A stretch of DNA of 64,000 bases from Pseudomonas sp. HOU2. Its GTDB lineage: Bacteria > Pseudomonadota > Gammaproteobacteria > Pseudomonadales > Pseudomonadaceae. The stretch covers positions 3,534,001 to 3,598,000 of the forward strand of contig NZ_CP160398.1 in assembly GCF_040729435.1 (NCBI RefSeq), in the 5' to 3' direction. Every line of letters starts with the position of its first letter. Positions within the stretch are counted from its first letter, which is position 1. Shown in pieces: positions 54,100 through 63,855 of the stretch. The notes below the pieces were generated by a model. The model saw only the letters and a list, made by a program, of their open reading frames with translations. It was not told the DNA's origin and did no database searches. The position numbers and the translations under genes were made by a program.

Positions 54100-55137
54100 T
54101 CAGGTGCTCTCGCGCTCGATCATTTGGCACTGCAACAGGTTCAACCGCTGCACCTCATCGCTCGGCAACACCCCGAGACTTTCCAATACCCGTGTCGCCG
54201 CCAGCACGCCAATCTCCAGTGCCGGCGGTTCGATCGTGCTCAGGCTCGGCAACAGCATCTCGGCGAACGGGTAATCGCCGAAGCCGAGCACGGCGCAGTC
54301 TTCGGGGATTTTGATGCCTGCGCGTTGCCCGGCGAGCAGGCCGCCGGCGGCGAGGTTGTCGTTGGCGAAGATGATCGCGTCGGGGCGGGGCGCGGCGTTC
54401 ATCAGCGCCTCCATTGCCTGCTTGCCGGCCTCGAATGGCGCGCGCTCGGCGTCGGGGGCGAACACCCACGGCTCCAGCCCAAAGTCGCGCACGGTGGCGG
54501 CGTAACCGTCGCGACGTTCGAGGGCACTGAGGTCGCCGGGAGCGCTGTTCTGTACGAAGGCGATGCGGCGATAGCCTTTGTCATGCAGATAACGGGCAGC
54601 GGTCACGCCGACTTCATAGTGCGAAAAGCCGATCTGCATCGGCTCGCGATCCGGCTGGTAATCCCAGGTTTCGATCACCGGAATATCCGCTTCGGCGATC
54701 ATCTTTTCCGTACCCGAACTGTGGAAGTGGCTGGTCAGTACCAGCGCCGCCGGCGACCAGCCGAGAAATGCGCGCACGGCGTTTTCTTCCTGCTCAGTAC
54801 TGAAGTAACTCGACGCCAGCAGCAGCTGATAACCGTGGCGGCTGAGGGTGTCGCTGAAGCCCTGAATGGTGTTGGCAAAGATCGGCCCGGAGATGTTCGG
54901 AATCACCATGCCGACGATTTTGCCCCGCGCCGACGCCAGTCCGCCGGCCACCAGATTCGGCACGTAACCCAGCTCGGCCACCACCGCCGCGATCCGCTCG
55001 CGGCGCTCCGGCGAGACGGTTTCCGGCTGATTGAAATAGCGCGACACGGTAATCGCCGAAACACCCGCCTGGCGTGCCACCGCATTCAGGGTCACGCGTC
55101 CGGCGCCACGGCGTTTTCGGGGCTTTTCCTGGTTCAA
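54100..55137 (-). CDS. LacI-family transcriptional repressor
   Basis: 345 residues from TTG 55137, chosen because AAGAAGGA stands exactly before it; another TTG at 55161 would add 8 residues. Helix-turn-helix VTLNAVARQAGVSAITVSRYFNQPETVSPERRERI and hinge GYVPNLVAGGLASARGK; periplasmic-binding-like effector domain (VGMVIPNISGPIFANTIQGFSDTLSRHGYQLLLAS; FANDNLAAGGLL). Closest in text to GntR-type gluconate repressors. Divergent from the TonB receptor; a perfect palindrome at 55225 is its probable operator. LacI regulators usually sense sugars, so its place among sulfur genes is unusual. Confidence 0.87.
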   Translation of the reverse strand: MNQEKPRKRRGAGRVTLNAVARQAGVSAITVSRYFNQPETVSPERRERIAAVVAELGYVPNLVAGGLASARGKIVGMVIPNISGPIFANTIQGFSDTLSRHGYQLLLASSYFSTEQEENAVRAFLGWSPAALVLTSHFHSSGTEKMIAEADIPVIETWDYQPDREPMQIGFSHYEVGVTAARYLHDKGYRRIAFVQNSAPGDLSALERRDGYAATVRDFGLEPWVFAPDAERAPFEAGKQAMEALMNAAPRPDAIIFANDNLAAGGLLAGQRAGIKIPEDCAVLGFGDYPFAEMLLPSLSTIEPPALEIGVLAATRVLESLGVLPSDEVQRLNLLQCQMIEREST

Positions 55138-55224
55138 GGCTCGATCCTTCTTAAAAACCAAAATGCATATAAAAGTAATTTTTCAGTATTGGACGCTCTA
55201 TGCAAAGCTTGCCAATACTGGCGA

Positions 55225-55238
55225 TGTTAGCGCTAACA
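55225..55238. promoter_or_regulatory. LacI-type operator palindrome
   Basis: TGTTAGCGCTAACA, a perfect 14-bp palindrome centred on CG as in LacI/GntR-family sites, in the divergent promoter between the lacI-type gene and the TonB receptor, 105 bases from the receptor ATG. Confidence 0.75.
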
Positions 55239-55342
55239 ATGCGCATTGTCTGCTACTCGCTCGAGCGAATGCCCAAGACACCGATTCAGGCGCTGTCGTC
55301 GCAGAACGGCAGCGGTTCAGGGCCAATTTCGAGCGGGCAACC

Positions 55343-57568
55343 ATGCACAACATTCCTGGGGCGACACACAAATTGGCGCAATCGATTCGCGCCGCTGGCT
55401 GGATTTTTACCGGGCTGGCGGCGTTACCGCTGGCCGATGCGCTGGCGGCTGACAGCAGCGATCAGGAGCCAACCCTCAAGTCCGTCACGGTCACCGCCAC
55501 CCGCCGCGAAGAGTCGCTGCAGAAGGTGCCGGTGGCAGTGTCGGTGATCGACGGCGAACAACTGGAGCGCGACAACCGCAACGGCGTGGCGAGCATCGTC
55601 CAGCAAGTGCCGTCGCTGAATTTCCGTACCGGTGCGTCGAACAAGGACACCTCGTTGTTTGTGCGAGGCGTCGGCACGATTTCCACCTCGCCCGGCGTCG
55701 AGCCAACAGTGGCCACGGTGATCGATGGCGTGGTCTATGCGCGTCCCGGTCAATCGACCCTTGATCTGCTGGATCTGGAGCGCGTCGAAGTGCTGCGTGG
55801 CCCGCAAGGCACGCTGTTCGGCAAGAACGCCTCGGCCGGTGTGCTCAACATCACCAGCAAGGCGCCGACCAACGAGACCCACGGTTACATCGACCAGTCG
55901 TACTACAGCGGCAACGAAAGCCGCACCCGTTTCGGCATCGGCGGCAGCCTGATTCCGGACACGCTCAAGGGTTCGATCAGCACCCTGTTCGGCACATACG
56001 ACGGCAACGTCGACAACAAAAACAACGGCCAGGAGGTCAACGGTTACAACCATCGCGGCGTGCGCGGCAAACTCGAATTCACGCCCAATGACGACATCAC
56101 CTTCACCCTGATCGCCGACTACATGCAATCCCACGACGACGGTCCCAACGGCGTCGTCAGCAAGTCGCTGACCCCGGCTTTCGCCAACGCGTTGAGCCCG
56201 GTCTACGCCAGCGGCCACAACCGCGACATCAACACCGACACCCGCAGCCATGTCGAGGACACCAACAAAGGCCTGTCCGGCCAGCTCGACTGGCAACTGG
56301 GCGATTACACCCTGACCTCGATCACCGCATGGCGCGGCTGGGACAACACTCAGTATCAGGATGGTGATCGGCTGAGCACGATCACCCCGGCGTTCCCCGG
56401 CACCGCCGACAAGGGCGATCTGGCCTTCGATCAGTACTCGCAGGAGCTGCGTCTGGCCTCGCCGAAAGGTGAGTTCCTCGAATACGTTGGCGGCCTGTTC
56501 TACATGCACGGCAAGGATGACGAGACCTATCAGCGCACCTTGACCGCCACCACGCGCACCGACCGTGGCGTCGCCGATTACAGCACCACCAGCGACAGCT
56601 ACGCAGCGTTCGGTGAGACCACGCTGAACTTCACTTCGGACTTCCGTGGCATCGCCGGCCTGCGCTATACCCACGATGAGCTGGAATACGATCACCGTCG
56701 CGTCTCGACCTCGGCGACCACGGTCAGCGGCATTCAACCGGCCACCAGCAGTTCCGGCTCGGTGGACGAAGACGGCTGGTCCGGTCGGCTCGGCGTGCAG
56801 TACGACCTCAGTGATGCAGTCACCACGTACCTGACCTATTCGCGCGGCTACAAAGGCCCGGCGTACAACGTGTTCTTCAACATGCAGCCGCGCGACACCG
56901 AGGCGCTGAAACCAGAGACCTCGAACACCTGGGAAGCGGGGATCAAGGCCACGAGCTGGAACAACCGGCTGACCACCAACCTCGCGGTGTTCCACAGCGA
57001 TTACGACAACTACCAGGCGAACTTTTTCGACACGGTCGCCGGGCAAGTGGTGACGCGTCTGATCAACGCCGGCAGCGTCAGCACTGAAGGCGTCGAACTC
57101 GATTACGCCTTGCAGGCGACCCAGCAACTCAAGTTCTCCGGGGCGCTGGCTTACACCCGCGCGCGTATCGATCAATTCAGCTGCCCGGCAGGTGCGGCGG
57201 CGTCGTGCAACGTCAACGGCAAGCCATTGCCGTTCAGCCCGGACTGGAAAAGCTACGTGCGCGCCGACTACAGCATCCCGCTGGACAACGGCCTCGATAT
57301 CGAACTCGGCACCGACTACAGCTGGCAGAGCGAAGTGCAGTACGACATCAGCCAGAACGCCGACACCAAACAAGGCGCCTACGGCATCTGGAACGCCAGC
57401 GTCGCTCTCGCCGATTACAGCAACGGCTGGCGCGTGGCGCTGCTGGGCAAGAACCTCGCCGACAAGTCCTACTCGCCGTTGCTGGCCAGCGGCGGCAGCT
57501 ACATCTACCGCGCTGTGCCACGGGATGACGAGCGCTACTTCGGCGTGCAACTGCGCAAGGATTTCTGA
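55343..57568 (+). CDS. TonB-dependent outer-membrane receptor
   Basis: 741 residues from ATG 55343 (MHNIPGATHKL); upstream frame contains the operator and is not coding. Signal sequence IRAAGWIFTGLAALPLADALAAD, TonB-box-like LKSVTVTATRREESLQKVP, plug (VEVLRGPQGTLFGKNASAGVLNITSKAP) and barrel ending LRKDF. Related to the receptor at 16174. It starts an operon with a flavin monooxygenase one base after its stop. Control by LacI rather than Fur or LysR suggests a specific organic ligand, perhaps an organosulfur compound or a sulfated sugar. Confidence 0.85.
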   Translation: MHNIPGATHKLAQSIRAAGWIFTGLAALPLADALAADSSDQEPTLKSVTVTATRREESLQKVPVAVSVIDGEQLERDNRNGVASIVQQVPSLNFRTGASNKDTSLFVRGVGTISTSPGVEPTVATVIDGVVYARPGQSTLDLLDLERVEVLRGPQGTLFGKNASAGVLNITSKAPTNETHGYIDQSYYSGNESRTRFGIGGSLIPDTLKGSISTLFGTYDGNVDNKNNGQEVNGYNHRGVRGKLEFTPNDDITFTLIADYMQSHDDGPNGVVSKSLTPAFANALSPVYASGHNRDINTDTRSHVEDTNKGLSGQLDWQLGDYTLTSITAWRGWDNTQYQDGDRLSTITPAFPGTADKGDLAFDQYSQELRLASPKGEFLEYVGGLFYMHGKDDETYQRTLTATTRTDRGVADYSTTSDSYAAFGETTLNFTSDFRGIAGLRYTHDELEYDHRRVSTSATTVSGIQPATSSSGSVDEDGWSGRLGVQYDLSDAVTTYLTYSRGYKGPAYNVFFNMQPRDTEALKPETSNTWEAGIKATSWNNRLTTNLAVFHSDYDNYQANFFDTVAGQVVTRLINAGSVSTEGVELDYALQATQQLKFSGALAYTRARIDQFSCPAGAAASCNVNGKPLPFSPDWKSYVRADYSIPLDNGLDIELGTDYSWQSEVQYDISQNADTKQGAYGIWNASVALADYSNGWRVALLGKNLADKSYSPLLASGGSYIYRAVPRDDERYFGVQLRKDF

Positions 57569-57569
57569 G

Positions 57570-58889
57570 ATGAGCAGACAACTGAAACTCGGCGCGTTTC
57601 TCATGGCCACCGGGCACCACATCGCCGCGTGGCGGCACCCGCAGGTGCCGGCCAATGCCGGTCTGGATTTCGCCCACTACAAGCGTCTGGCGCAGATTGC
57701 CGAGGCAGCGAAATTCGACACGCTGTTCGTCGCCGACAGTGTTGCCGCGCCGACTCAGGACATCGCCAGCCGCATGGCGCGCTCCGATCACTTCGAACCG
57801 CTGACCTTGCTCTCTGCGTTGAGCGCAGTCACCGAACAGATCGGCCTGATCGCCACGGCGACCACCAGCTACAACGAGCCGTACCACGTGGCGCGCAAAT
57901 TCGCTTCGCTCGATCATTTGTCCGGCGGGCGTGCGGGGTGGAATCTGGTGACCTCGGACAACGCCGCCGAGGCGCTGAATTTCGGTCGCGACGAGCACAT
58001 CGGTCACGCCGAACGCTACAGCCGCGCTCGCGAGTTTCATCGAGTGGTCACCGGGCTGTGGGACAGTTGGGAGGACGATGCCTTTGTCCGCGACAAGGCC
58101 AGCGGCGCCTATTACGACCCAGCGAAGCTGCACGTGCTGGATCATGTCGGCGAACACTTTCGGGTAAAAGGCCCGCTGAACGTGGCGCGCTCGCCACAGG
58201 GACAACCGGTGATCGTGCAGGCCGGTTCATCCGACACCGGGCGTGAACTGGCGGCACAAACCGCTGAGGTAGTGTTCACCGCGCAGACTTCGCTGGCCGG
58301 CGCGCAGGCGTTCTACGCCGATCTCAAGGGGCGCCTGCCCAAGTACGGACGCAGTGCCGATTCGCTGAAAATCATGCCGGGGGTGTTTGTCGTCGTCGGG
58401 CAGACAGAAGCCGAAGCGCAGGAAAAATGTGAAACGTTTCAGCAATTGGTCGAACCGGAGGTTGGCGTGGCGTTGCTTGGGCGTATGCTGGGCAACTTCG
58501 ACTTGTCGAAGTACCCGCTGGACGGCCCGCTACCGGAGTTGCCTCTGACCGACAGCGGCCAGCAGAGCCGGCAGAAATTGCTGACTGAATTGGCGGGGCG
58601 GGAGAACCTGACCCTCGCCGAATTGGGCCGGAGGATTGCCGGTGGGCGTGGGCATTACAGTCTGGTCGGCACACCGGCGCAGATCGCCGATCGCTTGCAG
58701 GAATGGTTCGAGCAGGGCGCGGCGGATGGTTTCAACGTGTTGGTACCGCACCTTCCGGGCGGGCTGGAAGATTTCGCCCAGGGCGTGGTCCCGGAACTGC
58801 AACGGCGTGGGTTGTTCAGAACCGAGTATGAGGGCCGGACGTTGCGCGAGAACCTGGGCCTTGCCCGACCGCAAAACAGATTTGTGTGA
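57570..58889 (+). CDS. NtaA/SnaA/DszA-family FMNH2-dependent monooxygenase
   Basis: 439 residues from ATG 57570. Luciferase-like barrel: KLGAFLMATGHHIAAWRHPQVPANAGLDFAHYKRLAQIAEAAKFDTLFVADS, SYNEPYHVARKFASLDHLSGGRAGWNLVTSDNAAEALNFG, VIVQAGSSDTGRELAAQTAEVVFTAQTSLAGAQAFYADL. Same family as the enzyme at 40444 but clearly a different branch. Oxidises an unknown substrate, likely C-S or C-N cleavage, with FMNH2 from another locus. Directly behind the TonB receptor, implying that it handles the imported compound. Confidence 0.83.
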   Translation: MSRQLKLGAFLMATGHHIAAWRHPQVPANAGLDFAHYKRLAQIAEAAKFDTLFVADSVAAPTQDIASRMARSDHFEPLTLLSALSAVTEQIGLIATATTSYNEPYHVARKFASLDHLSGGRAGWNLVTSDNAAEALNFGRDEHIGHAERYSRAREFHRVVTGLWDSWEDDAFVRDKASGAYYDPAKLHVLDHVGEHFRVKGPLNVARSPQGQPVIVQAGSSDTGRELAAQTAEVVFTAQTSLAGAQAFYADLKGRLPKYGRSADSLKIMPGVFVVVGQTEAEAQEKCETFQQLVEPEVGVALLGRMLGNFDLSKYPLDGPLPELPLTDSGQQSRQKLLTELAGRENLTLAELGRRIAGGRGHYSLVGTPAQIADRLQEWFEQGAADGFNVLVPHLPGGLEDFAQGVVPELQRRGLFRTEYEGRTLRENLGLARPQNRFV

Positions 58890-58895
58890 ACACCC

Positions 58896-59011
58896 TGTGG
58901 TGAGGGGATTTATCCCCGATGGGTGGCGAAAGCCACCCCCAAATCTGCATTCAAATTCGCGATTTTTTTGGGACGGCTACGCCGTCCATCGGGGATAAAT
59001 CCCCTCACCAA
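58896..59011. repeat. Intergenic inverted repeat (family D)
   Basis: TGTGGTGAGGGGATTTATCC and inverse with inner GGACGGCTACGCCGTCC palindrome. Only copy in this window; lies inside the operon between monooxygenase and reductase. Confidence 0.83.
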
Positions 59012-59060
59012 AGTTGGGATTCACCCTCAATTTGCTGTTAATCAAACAAGAGAGGACTCG

Positions 59061-60098
59061 ATGACTTACACCGCTGCCGAAAACCGCTACGACTCCATCC
59101 CTTACCGCCGCGTCGGCCGCAGCGGTCTGGTGCTGCCGGCGCTGTCGCTGGGCCTGTGGCACAACTTCGGCGACAGCACGCCGATCGACACCCAGCGTGC
59201 CCTGCTGCGTACCGCGTTCGACCTGGGCATCAACCACTTTGACCTGGCCAACAATTACGGCCCGCCGTACGGCAGCGCCGAGATCAATTTCGGTCGTTTG
59301 CTGCGTGAAGACTTCAAGCAGTACCGCGATGAACTGATCATCTCCAGCAAGGCCGGTTGGGACATGTGGCCTGGCCCGTACGGTCAGGGCGGCGGTTCGC
59401 GCAAATACGTGCTGGCCAGCCTCGACCAAAGCCTGCAGCGCCTCGGTCTGGACTATGTGGATATCTTCTATTCGCACCGCTTCGACCCGGACACCCCGCT
59501 GGAAGAAACCGCCAGCGCCCTCGCCACCGCCGTACAACAGGGCAAGGCGCTGTACATCGGCATCTCGTCGTACTCCGGGGTGAAAACCCGCGAGATCGCC
59601 GCGCTGCTCAAGGAATGGAAAGTGCCGCTGCTGATTCATCAGCCGGCGTACAACCTGCTCAATCGCTGGGTGGAAAAAGACCTGCTCGACACCACCGCTG
59701 AGCTCGGCACTGGCGTCATCGCCTTCACCCCGCTGGCGCAAGGTCTGCTGACCGACAAGTACCTCAACGGCGTGCCGGCGGATGCGCGGGTCAATCGTCC
59801 GGGCGGTGGTTCGCTGCAGGCTTCGCACTTGTCCGATGCCAACATTGCCCACGTGCGGGCGTTGAACGAGATCGCCAAACGTCGCGGCCAGAGCCTCGCG
59901 CAACTGGCGCTGGCCTGGACCCTGCGTGATCCACGGGTGACCTCGGCACTGATCGGTGCGAGCCGGCCGGAGCAGATCATCGAGAACGTCGGGGCGTTGA
60001 AGAATCTGAGTTTCAGTGCTGAGGAACTGGCGGAGATCGACCGGTTTGCCCAGGAGGGCGGGATTAATCTGTGGGAGAAGCCGTCGACCGCTGAATAA
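59061..60098 (+). CDS. Aldo/keto reductase, YghZ (L-glyceraldehyde-3-phosphate reductase)-like
   Basis: 345 residues, the length of E. coli YghZ (346). ATG follows AGAGGA. The catalytic tetrad is visible: Asp and Tyr in FDLANNYGPPYGSAE, Lys in IISSKAGWDMWPGPYG, His in DIFYSHRFDP. NADPH-binding end SALIGASRPEQIIENVGAL. Such enzymes reduce aldehydes including methylglyoxal and glyceraldehyde phosphates. Behind the monooxygenase it could reduce the aldehyde left after C-S cleavage. Confidence 0.85.
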   Translation: MTYTAAENRYDSIPYRRVGRSGLVLPALSLGLWHNFGDSTPIDTQRALLRTAFDLGINHFDLANNYGPPYGSAEINFGRLLREDFKQYRDELIISSKAGWDMWPGPYGQGGGSRKYVLASLDQSLQRLGLDYVDIFYSHRFDPDTPLEETASALATAVQQGKALYIGISSYSGVKTREIAALLKEWKVPLLIHQPAYNLLNRWVEKDLLDTTAELGTGVIAFTPLAQGLLTDKYLNGVPADARVNRPGGGSLQASHLSDANIAHVRALNEIAKRRGQSLAQLALAWTLRDPRVTSALIGASRPEQIIENVGALKNLSFSAEELAEIDRFAQEGGINLWEKPSTAE

Positions 60099-60104
60099 AT
60101 GACT

Positions 60105-60125
60105 GGCGCCGAATTATTCGGCGCC
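60105..60125 (+). terminator. Hairpin after aldo/keto reductase
   Basis: GGCGCCGAA, loop TTA, TTCGGCGCC: a perfect 9-bp stem 7 bases after the stop codon. No T run, so intrinsic termination is uncertain. Confidence 0.55.
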
Positions 60126-60137
60126 TGCTCTGACGCT

Positions 60138-60226
60138 TTCGCGGGCAAGCCGACTCCCACAGGGTTCCAGTCGTACACAAAGTCTGTGAACGGTGCTTTA
60201 CCTGTGGGAGCGGGCTTGCCCGCGAA
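60138..60226. repeat. Intergenic REP-type inverted pair (family A, GCGGGCAAGC variant)
   Basis: TTCGCGGGCAAGCCGACTCC and inverse (one arm with a change), between convergent reductase and tauD. Confidence 0.82.
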
Positions 60227-60258
60227 GGGGCCAGTTCAGACAACGAGGAAATCGGGTC

Positions 60259-61101
60259 TTATCTGAAGAACGGCACATCCCCCAACACCGTCGCCCGCTG
60301 CATCACCCGTCGTGCCGGGCGGTAATCATCCACCGCGTAATGTTGCGTCACGCGGTTGTCCCAGAACGCAATGTCGTCCTGCTGCCAGCGCCAGCGAATG
60401 GTGAACTCCGGCCGGGTTGCGTGGGCGAACAGGAATTTCAGAATCGCCTCGCTCTCAGTGTCCGACAGCTCGTTGATCTTCGAGGTGAAGCCTTCGTTGA
60501 CGAACAACGAACGGCGTCCGCTCACCGGGTGAGTGCGGATCACCGGGTGCGACAGCGGCGGATTCTTGCGCCTTGCTTCTTCCCACTGCGCCAGGGCTTG
60601 CGGCGTATTGCCGTAACGTTCCAGCGGAAACGAACGAGTGAAATCGTGAGTGGCAGTCAGGCCTTCGAGCAGGGTTTTCATCGGTGCTGACAGCGCTTCA
60701 TAGGCGGCAATTCCGCTGGCCCACAGGGTGTCGCCGCCAAATTCCGGCAACAGCTTGGCGCTGAGCACCGCCCCCAGCGCCGGGGTCGGCAGGAAGGTCA
60801 CGTCGGTGTGCCAGATCGCGTTGTCGCGCACGTCGGTGACGGCCGTGTCGAGGATCAGCACTTCGGGCTGTTCCGGCACGTTCGGATAGATCGGGTGAAT
60901 GTGCAGGTCGCCAAAATACGCCGCGAAACGCGCCTGTTGCGATGGCTCGATCGGCTGGTTGCGAAAGAACAGCACCTGATACTTGAGCAGCGCCTGCTCG
61001 ATGGCATCGCGCTGTTCCAGGTTCAACGGCTGGCTGACGTCGACGCCGCTGATTTGCGCGCCGAGGGCCGAGCTTAATGGGGTGATGGTCAGGCTGCTCA
61101 T
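60259..61101 (-). CDS. tauD: Taurine dioxygenase TauD
   Basis: 280 residues from ATG 61101. Fe(II)/alpha-ketoglutarate dioxygenase; iron ligands His98 and Asp100 (AIWHTDVTF) and His254 ([14 protein letters not shown]), one less than the E. coli numbering (99/101/255). Converts taurine to aminoacetaldehyde and sulfite. Paralogous to AtsK at 12206 but with the shorter TauD length. Separated from tauC by a family-B repeat, so its level may differ from the transporter. Confidence 0.94.
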   Translation of the reverse strand: MSSLTITPLSSALGAQISGVDVSQPLNLEQRDAIEQALLKYQVLFFRNQPIEPSQQARFAAYFGDLHIHPIYPNVPEQPEVLILDTAVTDVRDNAIWHTDVTFLPTPALGAVLSAKLLPEFGGDTLWASGIAAYEALSAPMKTLLEGLTATHDFTRSFPLERYGNTPQALAQWEEARRKNPPLSHPVIRTHPVSGRRSLFVNEGFTSKINELSDTESEAILKFLFAHATRPEFTIRWRWQQDDIAFWDNRVTQHYAVDDYRPARRVMQRATVLGDVPFFR

Positions 61102-61130
61102 GGTGGTTCTCTTCAATTCCGGGTACCCCT

Positions 61131-61216
61131 TGTAGGAGCTGCCGCAGGCTGCGATCTTTTGATCCTGATCTTTTAAAAACAAGATCAAAAGATCGCAGCC
61201 TGCGGCAGCTCCTACA
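61131..61216. repeat. Intergenic REP-type inverted pair (family B) inside tau operon
   Basis: TGTAGGAGCTGCCGCAGGCT and inverse between tauC and tauD, both on the minus strand. Confidence 0.85.
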
Positions 61217-61236
61217 GGGGAGGTTTCACAAATGCT

Positions 61237-62070
61237 TTAGTGAGTTTGGCCGTGCCACGGCACCAGTTTGCGCTGCAGGGCACGCAGGCCCATTTCCATG
61301 GCGAAGGCGATCAGGGCGATCACCAGAATCCCCAGCACCACCACATCGGTGACCAGAAATTGCGCAGCCGACTGCACCATGAAGCCCAAACCGCTGGTGG
61401 CGGCGATCAGTTCGGCGGCGACCAGGGTCGACCAGCCAACGCCCAGACCAATGCGCACACCGGTGAGAATGTCCGGCAGGGCGCTGGGCAAAATCACATG
61501 GCGGATCAGTTGTGCGCGAGTGGCACCGAGCGACTGCGCAGCGCGTAATTTCGCCGGGTCTACAGTGCGCACACCGGTCGCGGTAGCGATGGCGATCGGT
61601 GCAAAAATCGCCAGGTAGATCAGCAGCACTTTCGACAACTCGCCGATGCCGCACCAGATCACGATCAGCGGCAGATACGCCAGCGGCGGAATCGGCCGGT
61701 AGAACTCGATCAGCGGATCAAGCACCCCACGGGCAATACGATTGGCACCGATGGCAATGCCCACTGGCACTGCGGTCAGAATCGCGAAGCCGAGGCCCAG
61801 ACCGATGCGGCTCAGGCTAGCGCCCAGGTGCTGCCACAGGGTCGAATCCATGTAACCGGTGGTCGCCAGCAACCAGCCTTTTTGCAGCACGGCGGACGGT
61901 GGTGGCAGGAACAGCGGTTCGATCAAACCGGTGGCGGTTACGGCCCACCAGATCACCAGCAAGGCGAACAGGGTCAGCAGGCTGATCCAGCGGGTGCTGA
62001 GGCTGCGCCGCACGGGAATTGCCACCGATGGGCTTTTCACGGCGGGGGCGGAAACGTCGTAACTGCTCAT
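61237..62070 (-). CDS. tauC: Taurine ABC transporter permease TauC
   Basis: 277 residues, six membrane helices, coupling loop [46 protein letters not shown]. SsuC/TauC family; ATGA overlap with tauB. Confidence 0.93.
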   Translation of the reverse strand: MSSYDVSAPAVKSPSVAIPVRRSLSTRWISLLTLFALLVIWWAVTATGLIEPLFLPPPSAVLQKGWLLATTGYMDSTLWQHLGASLSRIGLGLGFAILTAVPVGIAIGANRIARGVLDPLIEFYRPIPPLAYLPLIVIWCGIGELSKVLLIYLAIFAPIAIATATGVRTVDPAKLRAAQSLGATRAQLIRHVILPSALPDILTGVRIGLGVGWSTLVAAELIAATSGLGFMVQSAAQFLVTDVVVLGILVIALIAFAMEMGLRALQRKLVPWHGQTH

Positions 62071-62861
62071 GCGCGCTCCTGCCGTTGCACGGCGCTGCGT
62101 TGCGAGAACACTTTGCTCAGCACGTGCTCGCGGGTTTCGATAAAACGCGGGTCGGACTTGATCGCTCGCGCCGATTCACCAGCGGCATAGCGCTGGCCGA
62201 AATCCAGATGCAGACGCTCGACGATCTGCCCCGGATTCGGCGCCAGCAGAATCAGGTCAGTGGCGAGGAATACCGCTTCTTCGATGTCGTGGGTAATCAG
62301 GAACACCGGTTTGGCAGTGCGCTGCCAGACTTGCAGCAATAGCTCCTGCATCTGCTCGCGGGTGAAGGCGTCGAGGGCGCCGAAAGGTTCGTCCATCAGC
62401 AGCACGCGCGGGTCGGCGGCGAGTGCGCGGGCCAGGCCGACGCGCTGTTTCTGGCCACCGGAGAGTTGCCAGATGCGGCGGCTTTCGAACCCCGAGAGAT
62501 CAACCAGTGCGAGCATTTCCCGGGCGATCTTTTCGCGTTTGTCTTTGGCGACACCCGCCAGCTCCAGACCGAAAGCCACGTTGGCCAACACATCCTGCCA
62601 GGGCAGCAAAGCGTCATCCTGGAACACCACGCCGCGCTCGGCGTTCGGGCCTTTGACCGGCACGCCGTCGAGGGTGATGCGCCCGGCGCTGGGTTCGACG
62701 AAGCCGGCAATCAGGTTCAACAGCGAAGTCTTGCCACTGCCGGACGGGCCGAGGGCGACCAGCAATTGCTGAGGCCCGAGGGTCAGGGAAATGTCCGCCA
62801 GCACCGGTTCCGGGCTGCCGGGATACTGTGCGCTGATGCGCTCCAGCTGTAGCAAGGCCAT
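62067..62861 (-). CDS. tauB: Taurine ABC transporter ATP-binding protein TauB
   Basis: 264 residues from ATG 62861. Walker [63 protein letters not shown]. 16 bases after tauA. Confidence 0.93.
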   Translation of the reverse strand: MALLQLERISAQYPGSPEPVLADISLTLGPQQLLVALGPSGSGKTSLLNLIAGFVEPSAGRITLDGVPVKGPNAERGVVFQDDALLPWQDVLANVAFGLELAGVAKDKREKIAREMLALVDLSGFESRRIWQLSGGQKQRVGLARALAADPRVLLMDEPFGALDAFTREQMQELLLQVWQRTAKPVFLITHDIEEAVFLATDLILLAPNPGQIVERLHLDFGQRYAAGESARAIKSDPRFIETREHVLSKVFSQRSAVQRQERA

Positions 62862-62877
62862 CGCAGTGAACTCCCGA

Positions 62878-63855
62878 TCAGTTGGTGATGTATTTGGCAC
62901 TGACGTACGGCGCGTAGTCCGGCAGTACGGCTTCGACCTTGCCTTGCTCCTTGAGGAACGCGGCGGTGTCGGTAATGGCTTTGGTGGTCGGCGCGCCGAG
63001 GGTGATCACCTGATCAGCCGCCAGCGGGTAGACGTTGCCTTGCAGCAGCAGCGGAATGTCGCTGGCCTTGGCGCCGGAGAGCTTCACCAGTTTGTCGACG
63101 TGGGACTGATCGGCGAGCCAGGCTTTGGGATCCTTGCGGTATTCGGCGTAGGCGTCGAGAGTGACCTTGGCGAACGCGGTGACGATTTCCGGGTGCTTCT
63201 CGGCAAAATCCTTGCGCACGATCCAGGCATCGAAGGTCGGCGCGCCGAACTTGGCCAGTTCGCCGGAGGTGATCAGCACTTTGCCGTTTTCCTTGGCGAC
63301 ACCGAGGGCCGGATCCCACACGTAAGTCGCGTCGATGTCACCGCGTTTCCACGCGGCGATGATCGCTGGCGGGGCAAGGTTGAGCACGGTGACTTTCGAC
63401 GGATCGATGTTCCAGTGCTTCAACGCCGCGAGCAGGCTGTAGTGACCGGTGGACACGAACGGCACGGCGATTTTCTTGCCGACCAGATCCTGCGGGGTCT
63501 TGATCCCGGAACCGTCGCGGGCGACCAGCGCTTCGGCGGCGCCGATCTGGGTGGCGATGAGGAAAGTTTCCACCGGAACCTTGCGGGTGATGGCGGCGGT
63601 CAGCGGGCTGGAACCGAGATAGCCGATCTGCACGTCACCGGAAGCGATGGCAGCGATGATGTCGGCGCCGTTGTCGAACTTGCGCCAGCTGATGTCGGCC
63701 TTGGTGGCTTTCTCGTAAGCGCCATCGGCCTGGGCGACTTTCGCCGGGTCAACGGTGGTCTGGTAAGCGACGGTAAGGTCGGCAGCCTGCGCCAGAAAGC
63801 TCGCAGCAGCCAACGAGGCCACGGCCAGCAGGCGAAGCGGGAAATTCAGTTTCAT
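62878..63855 (-). CDS. tauA: Taurine-binding periplasmic protein TauA
   Basis: 325 residues from ATG 63855 (GGAG upstream). Signal peptide [18 protein letters not shown] then [21 protein letters not shown]. Core text [43 protein letters not shown] and [14 protein letters not shown] is diagnostic for TauA. First gene of tauABCD. Confidence 0.94.
   Translation of the reverse strand: MKLNFPLRLLAVASLAAASFLAQAADLTVAYQTTVDPAKVAQADGAYEKATKADISWRKFDNGADIIAAIASGDVQIGYLGSSPLTAAITRKVPVETFLIATQIGAAEALVARDGSGIKTPQDLVGKKIAVPFVSTGHYSLLAALKHWNIDPSKVTVLNLAPPAIIAAWKRGDIDATYVWDPALGVAKENGKVLITSGELAKFGAPTFDAWIVRKDFAEKHPEIVTAFAKVTLDAYAEYRKDPKAWLADQSHVDKLVKLSGAKASDIPLLLQGNVYPLAADQVITLGAPTTKAITDTAAFLKEQGKVEAVLPDYAPYVSAKYITN

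Noticed and set aside
55424..57655. 743-codon minus-strand frame opposite the TonB receptor
   Set aside because: Receptor signal peptide, plug and barrel are clear on the plus strand; the antisense frame has no family features.
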